A stretch of DNA of 64,000 nt from Deltaproteobacteria bacterium (GCA_005879805.1 VBKL01000048.1:1-64000); one strand, 5' to 3'. Positions 24,850-35,462 are shown, counted from the stretch's first letter. Program-made: numbers and translations. Notes: generated by a model not told the origin, from the letters alone.

Positions 24850-26021
24850 TCATTCGGGGAAAATCTTGCCGGGATTCAGGAGATTCTCCGGATCGAACGC
24901 GTGCTTGAGCCGCCGTTGCAGCTCGATGACCGGGGCGGACTGCTCGCGGGAAAGGAACGGGCGCTTGGCGAGACCCACGCCGTGCTCCCCGGTGATGGTG
25001 CCGCCGAGGCGCAGCGCCGCGTCGAGCACCTCGATGACCGCCTCCTCTCCCTCGTGGCGCTGTTCCAACGAGTCGAAGAGCAGGTTCACGTGGAGGTTGC
25101 CGTCGCCGGCGTGCCCGTAGCACGCGGTCGGCAGACCGTGTTTCTCGCCGATGCGGCGGACCTCGCGGATGAGGTCGACGAGCTTCCCCCGCGGGACGGC
25201 CACGTCCTCGCTGATCTTGAACGGGCGGATATCGGTGAGCGCAACCGAGGTCATCCGGCGGGTCTCCCACAGCTTGCGGCGCTGCGCCTCGTCCTGCGCT
25301 GCGAGTACGTCGATCGCGCCCTGCTCCGCGCAAAGCTCGCCGCTCCGGGCGAGCTCCTCGGCCACGCCGTCGCCGTGCCCATCGAACTCCACCAGCAGCG
25401 CTCCGCCGACTCCTTCGGGAAACTTGAACGGTGCGCGCGGCGCCACGGTCCGCATGGTCGGTCCGTCGAACAGCTCGCAAGCCCGGGGAAGCAGGCCGGC
25501 ATCGAAGATGGCCTGGACCGAGGCGGCTGCCTCGTCCTCGCTGTGGAACAGCGCGAGCATCGTCTCCACCCGGCGAGGGAGGGGGATGAGCTTGAGGGTT
25601 GCCTCGGTGATGACGCCGAGGGTCCCTTCGCTCCCGACGAGCAGGTGCACGAGGTCGTACCCGGCAACGCCCTTCCAACTGCGGTGAGAATCACTCCGGG
25701 CTGCACGACGCAGACCATGTCGGCGCGCGAAATCTCGACGATGCGGTCCATCTTCTCCAGGGAAAGAATGATCCCGCCCCGCTCGGCGAGCGCGCCGCCG
25801 CTCTTGCCGCTGCCGGCGCCGCGCGGCACGACCGGGATCCGCGTCTCGCGGGAGTAGCGGAGGATCTTCGCCACCTCCTCGGCGCTGCGAGCCAGGACCA
25901 CCGCCTGCGGAGGGAACTTGCCGAGGCCGCTCTCGTCCTGCTCGTAGGCCGCGGCGCGCTCGCCCTGCGGGAGCACGGTCGCGCCGGGCACGAGGCGAGA
26001 AAGATCGTCGACGAGACTCAT
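24850..26021 (-). pseudogene. FAD-linked oxidase (GlcD/lactate dehydrogenase type), internal deletion and frameshift
   Basis: The N-terminal 115 codons (26021 to 25677) read as a GlcD-like FAD-binding protein, with VVPRGAGSGKSGGALA and the end VVQPGVILTAV. The frame then shifts at 25672-25680 and continues as KGVAGYDLVHLLVGSEGTLG to a normal C-terminus (CYGHAGDGNLHVNLLF; PENLLNPGKIFPE). In intact homologues about 65-75 residues lie between these two points (the PPDP ... GGNVAENAGG ... GVTRDYV region contacting FAD). That segment is missing and the reading frame is broken, so the product should be inactive. The ATG overlaps the SDR stop (ATGA). Confidence 0.85.
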
Positions 26022-26677
26022 CCGAACACCTCCACCGCGCTTCCCGTCAGGGCGAAAGGCGCCTCGCCGGCGAGGAAACGCACGACGCGGGCCACGTCCG
26101 TCGGGGTCATCTGCGGCTCGAAAGGAGTCTTCCTCAGCATGTCCGTATCGACGCTTCCTGGCAGCACGGCGGCGCAGAAGATACCCGCCTCGCGGCCTTC
26201 CTCGGCGAGCGATTTGACGAGACCCGTGAGGCCCCACTTGCTCGCGTTGTACGCGGCCGCCTCGGCGGTCCCCAGCGTGCCGCTGATCGAGCCCATGGCG
26301 ATGAGGCGGCCGCGGTTCCGGGCGAGCCCCTTCCACGCCGCGCGCGCGCAGAGGAAGGCGCCACGCAAGTTCACGCCGAGGACCCGGTCGAACTGCTCGT
26401 CGGTGAATTCCTCGATCGGGCCGCGCTCGAGGACTCCGGCGTTGAGGACCACGACGTCGGTGGGACCGAGGAGCGCCTCGACCTCGGCGAAGAATCGCCG
26501 GACCTGCTCTCCGTCGGCCACGTCGCAGCGGCGGGACAGGTCGGCGCGCGCCGAAGGAACGCTTCCCGAAGCGCACAGCGCCAGGCGCGCTCCCTCCGCG
26601 GCGAGCGCCTCCGCGCAGGCGAGACCGATGCCCCGGGAGGCCCCGGTGACGACGCAGACCTTTCCTTGCAGAGACAG
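26018..26677 (-). CDS. Short-chain dehydrogenase/reductase, probable CTG start
   Basis: A ~219-residue classical SDR: nucleotide-binding TGASRGIG (residues 11-18 from the proposed start), NAG, and the catalytic YNASK (YxxxK). The first ATG/GTG/TTG in frame is the GTG at 26521, which would remove the whole cofactor-binding segment. A CTG at 26677 is preceded by GGAGGG at 5 nt and gives a normal SDR N-terminus, so I use it. It overlaps no stop but begins 1 nt after the folE stop. It could act on a pterin given its neighbours, or be a FabG-like enzyme; substrate unproven. Confidence 0.75.
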   Translation of the reverse strand: MSLQGKVCVVTGASRGIGLACAEALAAEGARLALCASGSVPSARADLSRRCDVADGEQVRRFFAEVEALLGPTDVVVLNAGVLERGPIEEFTDEQFDRVLGVNLRGAFLCARAAWKGLARNRGRLIAMGSISGTLGTAEAAAYNASKWGLTGLVKSLAEEGREAGIFCAAVLPGSVDTDMLRKTPFEPQMTPTDVARVVRFLAGEAPFALTGSAVEVFG

Positions 26678-26678
26678 G

Positions 26679-27266
26679 TCAACCCTCCGCGCGCCGGGCG
26701 AGGCTCGCGCGAAGCTCGGCGTCGCGCTCGAACGCTCCCGCCCACGCTTCCACCGTCACGCGACTCTGCGGACGCTTCGGACCGCGAACCTGCATGCACC
26801 CGTGCTCGGCGGCCATGACCACCCCGGCACCGAGGGGAGCGAGCGCCTCCATCACGGACCCGCAGATGCGGTGCGCGAGGTTCTCCTGGAGGATGAGACG
26901 GTGGGCGAGCGCGTCCATCGCCTCGGCGATCTTTCCGAACCCAACCAGGTTGCGATCCGCCACGTACCCGACCGCGGCCACGCCCTTGTAGGGAAGGAGA
27001 TGGTGCGGGCACATGGCGTGGAAATCGAGCTGCGAGACGATGACCAGCTCGCCCTTCTTGGGAGCCGGAACGAGCGAGCTCTCGAGGATGGCGACCGGAT
27101 CCTTCCCGTAGCCGTCGAGCAGATCCTCGATCCACGCCTTGCTGACGCGTTCGGGAGTCCCGCGCGTCTCCGCGTCCAGCTCCGCGCCCGAGGCGAGCAG
27201 CAGGTCGGCGATGGCCTTGGCGACGCCTTCGCGATCCGCGGCCCGCGCCGGCCGGTCGGGGAGCAT
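26679..27266 (-). CDS. folE: GTP cyclohydrolase I
   Basis: A 195-residue GTP cyclohydrolase I, making 7,8-dihydroneopterin triphosphate from GTP, the first step of folate, biopterin and queuosine pathways. Visible: zinc Cys/His in FHAMCPHHLLPY, YVADRNLVGFGKIA, and the second zinc Cys in MAAEHGCMQVRG. ATG at 27266 overlaps the queD stop by one base (TGATG). Sits between queD and the SDR. Confidence 0.93.
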   Translation of the reverse strand: MLPDRPARAADREGVAKAIADLLLASGAELDAETRGTPERVSKAWIEDLLDGYGKDPVAILESSLVPAPKKGELVIVSQLDFHAMCPHHLLPYKGVAAVGYVADRNLVGFGKIAEAMDALAHRLILQENLAHRICGSVMEALAPLGAGVVMAAEHGCMQVRGPKRPQSRVTVEAWAGAFERDAELRASLARRAEG

Positions 27267-27628
27267 CAGCGGAAGCCCTCGGGGCCCCTGTAGCCGACCG
27301 AGAAGCCGGGGATCTCCCAGATGCGCACCTCGTAGAGACCGGGAAGCTTGCCGGTGAGCCGCGACCAGCACCAGGCGGCGACGTTCTCGGCGGTGGGGTT
27401 CTCGATGAAGTCGTTCAGGTTGGCATGGTCCGCTTTGGCGAGGATGCCTTCCTTGACCGCTTTCTCGACGTCTCCCAGGTCGACGAAGATGCCCGAGTAT
27501 CCGTCGGGCTCGCCGCGCAAGGTGACTTCCAGCTTGTAGTTGTGTCCGTGCAGGTTGACGCACTTGCCCTGGTAACGCGGCAGCCGGTGGGCGGCGGCAA
27601 AGGTGAATTCGGCTCGGATCTCGTGCAT
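27266..27628 (-). CDS. queD: 6-pyruvoyltetrahydropterin synthase / QueD family protein
   Basis: A 120-residue T-fold enzyme acting on dihydroneopterin triphosphate. It has the zinc His at AAAHRLP, and the CxxxHGH motif (KCVNLHGHNYKLEV) with catalytic Cys and two zinc histidines, then NPTAENVA and the C-terminal Glu in YEVRIWE. The CxxxHGH form fits QueD (queuosine) but also some biopterin-type PTPS enzymes. No queE or queC is nearby. Its stop overlaps the folE start. Confidence 0.88.
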   Translation of the reverse strand: MHEIRAEFTFAAAHRLPRYQGKCVNLHGHNYKLEVTLRGEPDGYSGIFVDLGDVEKAVKEGILAKADHANLNDFIENPTAENVAAWCWSRLTGKLPGLYEVRIWEIPGFSVGYRGPEGFR

Positions 27629-27644
27629 CGGGACGCTCCCCGCG

Positions 27645-28082
27645 CTACGGCGCTCGAAGGCTGTTAGCTAGCTGTACTGCCCGGCGCAAGCCCGCGAAAG
27701 GCAGGCGGCGGAGCGCTTCGTCGATTTCGACCCATTCATGAGCATCGTGCTCGCCCGGATCGAGGCGCACCTCGGACGATTCCGGCACCCGCACCGCAAA
27801 CGCGGTCTCGTGCGCGAACCGCGGCGGTCCTTCGCGCCGCACCACGGCCGGGTCCAGCGCGAAGGAGTGCACGTACCCGAGGTTCCGCACCTCGTCGAGC
27901 GTGGGGGCGAACCCGGTCTCCTCGTAAAGCTCGCGCGCTGCAGCGGCGTGCGCGGGCTCACCCGGCTCGCGCCGGCCGGTGAGGATCTGCCAGAAACCGC
28001 CCCGCTCGGGGGTCCGCCTCGCGAGGAGGACCTCGCGGCCGCGAAGCACGACGATGCTCACCGTCTCCAGCTCGGGCGGCAC
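27645..28082 (-). CDS. NUDIX hydrolase
   Basis: A ~145-residue NUDIX protein with a Nudix box (GRREPGE ... AAARELYEETGF; family GX5EX7REUXEEXGU), near residues 33-55. It would hydrolyse a nucleoside-diphosphate-linked substrate, unidentified; dihydroneopterin triphosphate is possible given folE and queD next to it (inference). I use the GTG at 28082, which gives a standard N-terminus. The gene overlaps the out-of-frame tail of the broken lipB, so its natural start may have been lost with that deletion. Confidence 0.8.
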   Translation of the reverse strand: MPPELETVSIVVLRGREVLLARRTPERGGFWQILTGRREPGEPAHAAAARELYEETGFAPTLDEVRNLGYVHSFALDPAVVRREGPPRFAHETAFAVRVPESSEVRLDPGEHDAHEWVEIDEALRRLPFAGLRRAVQLANSLRAP

Positions 28083-28498
28083 CTCGAAAGCTTCGGCCTC
28101 CCAGACGGCTGAGGAATTGGCGATGGCCCGTTCCTCGACCTCGGCCCGGTGCGGATCATCACCTCTTCCACCGAGGCGACGTATTTGCGCACGTCCTTGC
28201 GGTCGGGCTTCAGGTCGAGGATGGGATATCCGACCAGCTGTCCAGGCCCGTGGTACGTCACGTCGCCGCCGCGATCGGTCTCGAAGATCTCGAATCCGCG
28301 CGCCCCCAACTGGTCGCGAGACCAGAGTACGTTGGAAGGCTGTGCGCCCCGGCCGAGGGTGACGACGCGGGGATGCTCGAGGAGGAGCAGCGTGTCGGGA
28401 ATGGTTCCGGCGGCGCGAGCCTCGACGAGCAGGCGCTGGGCCCGAAGGCCGTCTTCGTACTCCACGAGCCCGAGGCGTCGGACGTGCAGCGCGCGCAT
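28058..28498 (-). pseudogene. lipB: Lipoyl(octanoyl) transferase, catalytic half missing
   Basis: Codons 1-117 (28498 to 28148) are a good LipB: LGLVEYEDGLRAQ, LLLEHPRVVTLGRG and the octanoyl-ACP-binding RGGDVTYHGPGQLVGYP, continuing to VRKYVASVEEVMIRT. After that the sequence becomes non-homologous and runs out of frame to a stop at 28058 inside the NUDIX gene. Roughly 100 residues are missing, including the catalytic Lys (family GxKIAAxG) and Cys (family PCG). The product cannot transfer octanoate. It sits near the 2-oxoacid dehydrogenase and lipA genes that need lipoylation. Confidence 0.85.
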
Positions 28499-28731
28499 CG
28501 CGGGCGAAGATAACGGACTCCCGCGATCGATGCGCGATGGGATCAAATGTCGGCGCGAAGGGGACGGATCGAACGCTTGACGGCACTTTCCAGGTGCTGC
28601 TGACCTGCGACGGGTTTTCGAATTGCACCGGAGGTGGGTTTGCCTGTCCATTGCGGCCGCGTACCCGGTTGAGGGTATGTTCGCGTCTGGCGACGTCGTG
28701 CCAGACTGTGCTGTTCCGGAGAGGGGAATCC

Positions 28732-29274
28732 ATGCCGATGCGAAAGCTCTGGCTTGGGCTCGCTGGGCTCGCTCTGCTCGTCTCCGCCGGCTGTGCAGGG
28801 AAAGCCAACGTCCAGACCCGCAAGCGCGCGGACTTCGATAAGAAGCTCGACCGGGTGCTGATCGTCTTCGCGCCCGAGCGGTTGGGCGATGACTTCGTGG
28901 TTGCCTTCAGGCCGCGCTTCGCAAAGCAGTTGCAGTCGCGCGGCGTCGAGTCGCAATACGCGATCGTCGAAGGCGAGCTGACCCTCGAGACGGCGCCTTC
29001 CCTCTCCGAGCAGGCGAAGGAGTTCCAGGCGACCTCCATCCTCTCGCTGCTCGCGGCGGGCGGCACCCTCAACAGCAACGGCTCGGTCGCCACGGCGAGA
29101 CTCAACGGCAAGCTGATGGATCTCGGCCTCCGCAAGCTCGTCTGGCGGGCGGACATCGAGTACACTCCCGGCGGCACGCTGGTTTCCGTCGAGGAGCGGG
29201 CCGATGTACTCGTCCGCGCCATCCTCGATGCCCTGGTCGCCGACGGCCTCATCTCGGAACAGCCGAAGGCTTGA
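28732..29274 (+). CDS. Lipoprotein of unknown function
   Basis: A 180-residue predicted lipoprotein: signal peptide with lipobox LVSAGC (Cys21), then a mixed alpha/beta protein (RVLIVFAPERLGDDF, TSILSLLAAGG, KLMDLGLRKLVWRADIEY). No known catalytic motif. The pattern resembles small outer-membrane lipoproteins with a Rossmann-like nucleotide-free fold, but this is weak. ATG at 28732 is preceded by a purine-rich GAGGGGAA. It is convergent with the E1-alpha gene. Confidence 0.7.
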   Translation: MPMRKLWLGLAGLALLVSAGCAGKANVQTRKRADFDKKLDRVLIVFAPERLGDDFVVAFRPRFAKQLQSRGVESQYAIVEGELTLETAPSLSEQAKEFQATSILSLLAAGGTLNSNGSVATARLNGKLMDLGLRKLVWRADIEYTPGGTLVSVEERADVLVRAILDALVADGLISEQPKA

Positions 29275-29282
29275 TACCGCGG

Positions 29283-30353
29283 TCACTGCGCCGCGCCGGG
29301 CCTTCTCGCCTTGGGAACCGCCAGCATCTCCTCGCGCTCCTCGCGCAGGAACCAGGGAGGCGACGAGTAGACGTCCTCGAAGAGCGTCTCGCGGGGCGGA
29401 TCGGGCTTCTTCTCCGCCTCGGCGATGGCCTCGTTCACCTCGCCGGCGAGCTTCTCGCGCAGCTCTTCGTCCTTGGCCTCGGTCCAGAGGCCGGCCGCGA
29501 CGAGGCGGGTCCGGAACGCCTCGATGGGATCGCGCTTGCGCCAGATCTCCACCTCGCGCTCGTCGCGGTAGCGGGTAGGATCGTCCGACGAGCTGTGCGC
29601 GCCGATGCGGTAGGTCTCGCACTCCACCAGCGTGGGGCCCTGGCCCGCGCGGGCGCGATCGACTGCCGCCTTTACCGCGCCGTAGACCGCCTCGGCATCG
29701 TTGCCGTCGACCTTGATGCCTTCGAATCCGTACGCGACGGCCTTGACGGCGATGCTTTCGCTCGCGGTCTGCTTCTGCGTCGGGATGCTGATCGCCCAGT
29801 GGTTGTTCTGGCAGACGAAGACGACCGGCGGCTTGAAGACGCCGGCGAAGTTCATCGCCACGTGGAAGTCGGCCGAGGAGGTGGCGCCGTCGCCCATGTA
29901 CGCGGCCACTACTGTCTTGTCTCCCTTGATGCGAGCGGCCATTGCGGCGCCCACCGCTTGCGGGAGCTGGCTCCCGATGCACGAGCTCCAGGAGACCTGG
30001 TTCACGCTTTTCGAGGCCATGTGCGACGGCATCTGCCGGCCCTTGGTCTCGTCGCCCGCGTTGCCGAAGATCTGGCAGAGGTAGGGGACCAGCGGGAAGC
30101 CGCGCAGGAGCATGGCGCCGCCTTCGCGGAGCGCGGGGAAGATCCAGTCGCCCGGCTCGAGGGCGGCGGCGGAAGCGATGGTGGACGCTTCCTGGCCGGT
30201 GCAGGCGCCGTAGAAGCCGACGCGCCCTTGCCGCTGCAGCGTCATCATCCGCTCGTCGAGAGTGCGCAGGCGAAGCATCTCGCGGTAGAGGCGGAGGAGC
30301 AATTCCGGCGCGACCCGCGGCGGCGCTCCTTCGATGCTCTTTGCCGTTCGCAT
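29283..30353 (-). CDS. 2-oxoacid dehydrogenase E1 component, alpha subunit
   Basis: A 356-residue thiamine-pyrophosphate E1-alpha subunit. It has the TPP/Mg motif GDGATSSADFH ending at NNHWAIS, FGNAGDETKGRQMPSH, and the phosphorylation-loop-like RIGAHSSSDDPTRYRD. The ALREGGAMLLRGF segment resembles branched-chain 2-oxoacid dehydrogenase E1-alpha more than the pyruvate form, so branched-chain 2-oxoacids are the likelier substrate. Last gene of the E1-beta/E2/E1-alpha series; 20 nt behind E2. Confidence 0.9.
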   Translation of the reverse strand: MRTAKSIEGAPPRVAPELLLRLYREMLRLRTLDERMMTLQRQGRVGFYGACTGQEASTIASAAALEPGDWIFPALREGGAMLLRGFPLVPYLCQIFGNAGDETKGRQMPSHMASKSVNQVSWSSCIGSQLPQAVGAAMAARIKGDKTVVAAYMGDGATSSADFHVAMNFAGVFKPPVVFVCQNNHWAISIPTQKQTASESIAVKAVAYGFEGIKVDGNDAEAVYGAVKAAVDRARAGQGPTLVECETYRIGAHSSSDDPTRYRDEREVEIWRKRDPIEAFRTRLVAAGLWTEAKDEELREKLAGEVNEAIAEAEKKPDPPRETLFEDVYSSPPWFLREEREEMLAVPKARRPGAAQ

Positions 30354-30373
30354 GGGCGAGGGATTCTCCTTGG

Positions 30374-31702
<1,329 letters not shown>

Positions 31703-31755
31703 GAAGTCCTCCGGGGGCGTGCGTGCGGCCTTCTACCTCGAAGGTGTCGCAGGCG

Positions 31756-32730
31756 CTACGGCCGCCTTCCGCGAAGCTCGCCTAGTCCCTTACGGATGCG
31801 CGGAGCGAGGGGCAAGTAATCGTTCTCGAGCGTGTACGGGAACGGGGTATCCCAGCCGGCGATGCGCAGGATGGGCGCCTCGAGATGGTAGAAGCACCGC
31901 TCCTGCACGAGGGCCGCGATCTCGGCGCCGAAGCCGCAGGAGCGAGGCGCCTCGTGCACGATCGCGCAACGGCCGGTCTTCTGGACGCTGCGGGTGACCG
32001 TCTCGAGGTCGAGCGGCCAGAGCGTGCGCAGGTCGATCAACTCCGCGTCCAGGTCTGGCGATTCGGCGCAGGCGGCTTCCGCCTCGTGGAGCATCGCTCC
32101 GTAGGCGAGGACGGTCATGCCCTTGCCCTCGCGAACGACCTTCGCCTCGCCGATGGGAATCGTGTAATCGCCCTCCGGCACCTCGCCCTTCGCGGCCCGG
32201 TAGACGCGCTTCGGCTCGAGGAAGAGCACAGGGTCCTCGCCGCGGATGGCACTGAGGAGCAGCCCTTTCGCATCGACGGGATTCGAAGGGCACACCACCT
32301 GGAGCCCGCCCGCGTGGATGAAGAGCGCCTCCGGCGATTGCGAGTGGTAGTGACCGCCCTTGATTCCACCTCCGACCGGGGTGCGGATGACGAGCGGGGC
32401 GGAGTATTGCCCTCCCGAGCGGTAGCGGAGCTTCCCCAACTCGTTCACGATCTGATCGAAGGCGGGGAAGATGAAGTCGCTGAACTGGATCTCGGGCACC
32501 GGCTTGAGGCCGTACATGGCCATCCCGATGGCGGCGCCGATGATCCCGCCCTCCGCGAGCGGCGTATCGATGACGCGGGTCTCGCCGAATTCCTCGTAGA
32601 GCCCGGCGGTGGCGCGGAAGACGCCGCCGAACTTGCCGATGTCCTCGCCGAGGAGGACGACGCGCGGATCGCGCTTCATCTCGATCCTGAGTGCGTCGTT
32701 GACGGCCTGGATGATGTTCCACTGGGGCAT
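31756..32730 (-). CDS. 2-oxoacid dehydrogenase E1 component, beta subunit
   Basis: A 324-residue E1-beta subunit, pairing with the E1-alpha at 29283-30353. It has the conserved LLGEDIGKFGGVF, the loop RVIDTPLAEGGIIGAAIGMA, the QFSDFIFPAFDQI segment and the C-terminal LIDLRTLWPLDLET. Standard length. Starts 2 nt after the lipA stop, so translation is coupled with lipoyl synthase. The order E1-beta, E2, E1-alpha is unusual. Confidence 0.93.
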   Translation of the reverse strand: MPQWNIIQAVNDALRIEMKRDPRVVLLGEDIGKFGGVFRATAGLYEEFGETRVIDTPLAEGGIIGAAIGMAMYGLKPVPEIQFSDFIFPAFDQIVNELGKLRYRSGGQYSAPLVIRTPVGGGIKGGHYHSQSPEALFIHAGGLQVVCPSNPVDAKGLLLSAIRGEDPVLFLEPKRVYRAAKGEVPEGDYTIPIGEAKVVREGKGMTVLAYGAMLHEAEAACAESPDLDAELIDLRTLWPLDLETVTRSVQKTGRCAIVHEAPRSCGFGAEIAALVQERCFYHLEAPILRIAGWDTPFPYTLENDYLPLAPRIRKGLGELRGRRP

Positions 32731-32732
32731 GG

Positions 32733-33641
<909 letters not shown>

Positions 33642-33683
33642 GAGCGGGCGTACATAACCGAAAGCCGTGTTCAGTGCGAGCGG

Positions 33684-33917
33684 CTAGCGAACGTGCCGCG
33701 GTGTGACGGTGATGAAATGATCGAGGAAGCGGAGCGTGTTGGGCTTGGAGGGCAACGTCACGTTCCATTCCAGCGACGGACGGCGAATCGCGCACGTCCG
33801 CTCTTCGCGGTCGCTGTTCAGGACGCGCTCGCCGGCGACGGAGCCGAGCAGGATGGCGAGCGCCGCGAGCGAGCACCGCCTGTAGAGCCGGGCCTCGGAC
33901 GCGGAAACCACTTGCAT
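33684..33917 (-). CDS. Small hypothetical membrane-anchored protein
   Basis: A 77-residue product starting at the ATG at 33917, which has GGAGGG 4 nt upstream. One hydrophobic segment (CSLAALAILLGSVAG, about residues 16-30) suggests a signal anchor; the rest (EERTCAIRRPSLEWNVTLP ...) has no known family. It lies between lpd and lipA in the same direction, but there is no evidence of a role in the dehydrogenase complex. Reality of the gene is moderate. Confidence 0.4.
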   Translation of the reverse strand: MQVVSASEARLYRRCSLAALAILLGSVAGERVLNSDREERTCAIRRPSLEWNVTLPSKPNTLRFLDHFITVTPRHVR

Positions 33918-34043
33918 GACGCCCTCCAGGGTTCGGCCCCAAAACCCGCGGCCGGACCAGGCATTCCCAAGGGAGTGACCCGGGAGGGAATCCGGTTTCA
34001 AGGCTCCGTCCAGACTGCCGGATAACGACCGGAAGTCGGATAC

Positions 34044-35462
34044 TTAGATGTGGATCGGCTTGCCTTTCACGCCGTGCGCCGCTTCCGTCACCGCCTCGCT
34101 GAGCGTCGGGTGCGGGCGGATGACGTGGACCATCTCCTCGCTCGTCGCCTCGAGCCGCAGTAGCGACGCAGCATCGGCGATCAGCTCGGTTGCGCGCGGC
34201 CCGACGATGTGGACGCCCAGGACCTCGTCGTATTTCTCCTCCCCGACCACCTTCACCATGCCCTCGTTCGAGCCGAGGATCTTCGCCTTGGAGTTGGCGG
34301 AGAAGGGGAACACGCCCGTCTTCACCTTGTAGCCGCGCTCCTTGGCGGCGCGCTCGGTGAGCCCGATCGATGCGACCTCGGGATCCGAATAGGTGGCGCC
34401 CGGGACGAGATCGAGGTTCACCGGGTGGGGCTTCTGACCCGCGATGCGCTCCATCACGAAGATCCCTTCGGCCTGGGCAAGATGCGCGAGCTGTGGATGG
34501 ACGCGGCCCGGCACCGCAACGACGTCGCCGATGGCGGAGAGCCAGTGCTCGCCGGTGAGCAAGGTGTTCGGATCGACGACCACGAAACCTCGTTCCACCT
34601 TCACGTTGGGGAACTTCTCCAGATCGAGGTTCTCGGTGACCGGGCGCCGGCCGACGGCACAGAGGAACATCTCCGCCTCGAGCTCCTGCGTACCCTTGGC
34701 GGTGGTGACGGTCGCCTTCACTCCCGTCTCGGTGCGGTCCACCTTCTCCAGCTTGGCCGCGGTGAGGGCCTTGATGCCCCGGCGCCGGAATCCCTTCTCG
34801 AACTCGGCGGAGATGTCGTCATCTTCGAGCGGGACCAGCCGGGGAAGCCGCTCGACGATGGTCACATCGCTCCCGAACCGGCGAAAGACGGAAGCGAACT
34901 CGACTCCCACCGCGCCGGCGCCGAGGACGATGAGGCGCTTGGGGACGATCTTGTTGTCGAGCAACTCGTCGCTCGTGACGATGTGCGCGCCATCCACCTT
35001 GAGACCGGGCAGAAGCCGCGGCGCGGAGCCGCTCGCGAGGACGATGTGTTTCGCCTCGACGGTCTGGTTTCCCGACGATCCGCCCGAGACGTTGATGCGC
35101 CCGGGCCCGGCGAGCCGGGCGTGGCCGTGCACGCGGTCGACCTTGTTCTTGCGGAAGAGGAACTCGACGCCCTTGGCGTTCGAGGTGACCATCTTCTCCT
35201 TGCGCTTCAAGACGCCGGCCATGTCGACCGAGATTTCGCCCTTCACCTCGATGCCGTGCTCCTTCGCCTCGCGCGCGGTGTCCAGCACCTCGGCGGAGTG
35301 GAGCAACGCTTTGGTGGGGATGCAGCCGCGCAAGAGGCAGGTGCCGCCGAGACGCTCGTCCTTCTCGATGCAGGCGACCTTGAGCCCCAGCTGCCCGGCA
35401 CGGATCGCGGCGACGTAGCCGCCCGGTCCGGCCCCGATCACCGCGACGTCGTACTGAGGCAC
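34044..35462 (-). CDS. lpdA: Dihydrolipoyl dehydrogenase (E3)
   Basis: A 472-residue flavoprotein that reoxidises dihydrolipoamide on E2 with NAD+. Visible: FAD-binding GAGPGGYVAAIRAGQLG, redox disulfide GGTCLLRGCIPTK (C42/C47 numbering), NAD-binding GAGAVGVEFASVF, and the C-terminal catalytic HPTLSEAV. Standard length, GTG start. It begins the gene group lpd, lipA, E1-beta, E2, E1-alpha. Confidence 0.95.
   Translation of the reverse strand: MPQYDVAVIGAGPGGYVAAIRAGQLGLKVACIEKDERLGGTCLLRGCIPTKALLHSAEVLDTAREAKEHGIEVKGEISVDMAGVLKRKEKMVTSNAKGVEFLFRKNKVDRVHGHARLAGPGRINVSGGSSGNQTVEAKHIVLASGSAPRLLPGLKVDGAHIVTSDELLDNKIVPKRLIVLGAGAVGVEFASVFRRFGSDVTIVERLPRLVPLEDDDISAEFEKGFRRRGIKALTAAKLEKVDRTETGVKATVTTAKGTQELEAEMFLCAVGRRPVTENLDLEKFPNVKVERGFVVVDPNTLLTGEHWLSAIGDVVAVPGRVHPQLAHLAQAEGIFVMERIAGQKPHPVNLDLVPGATYSDPEVASIGLTERAAKERGYKVKTGVFPFSANSKAKILGSNEGMVKVVGEEKYDEVLGVHIVGPRATELIADAASLLRLEATSEEMVHVIRPHPTLSEAVTEAAHGVKGKPIHI

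Noticed and set aside
26371-27135. Alternative minus-strand frame across folE and the SDR
   Set aside because: It is Arg/Ser/Pro-rich with no motif and overlaps two clear enzyme genes.
28058-28651. Intact 197-residue LipB-like protein
   Set aside because: Only the first 117 codons from the ATG at 28498 are LipB. The sequence after that is an out-of-frame read into the NUDIX gene, and the residues before the ATG are not conserved.
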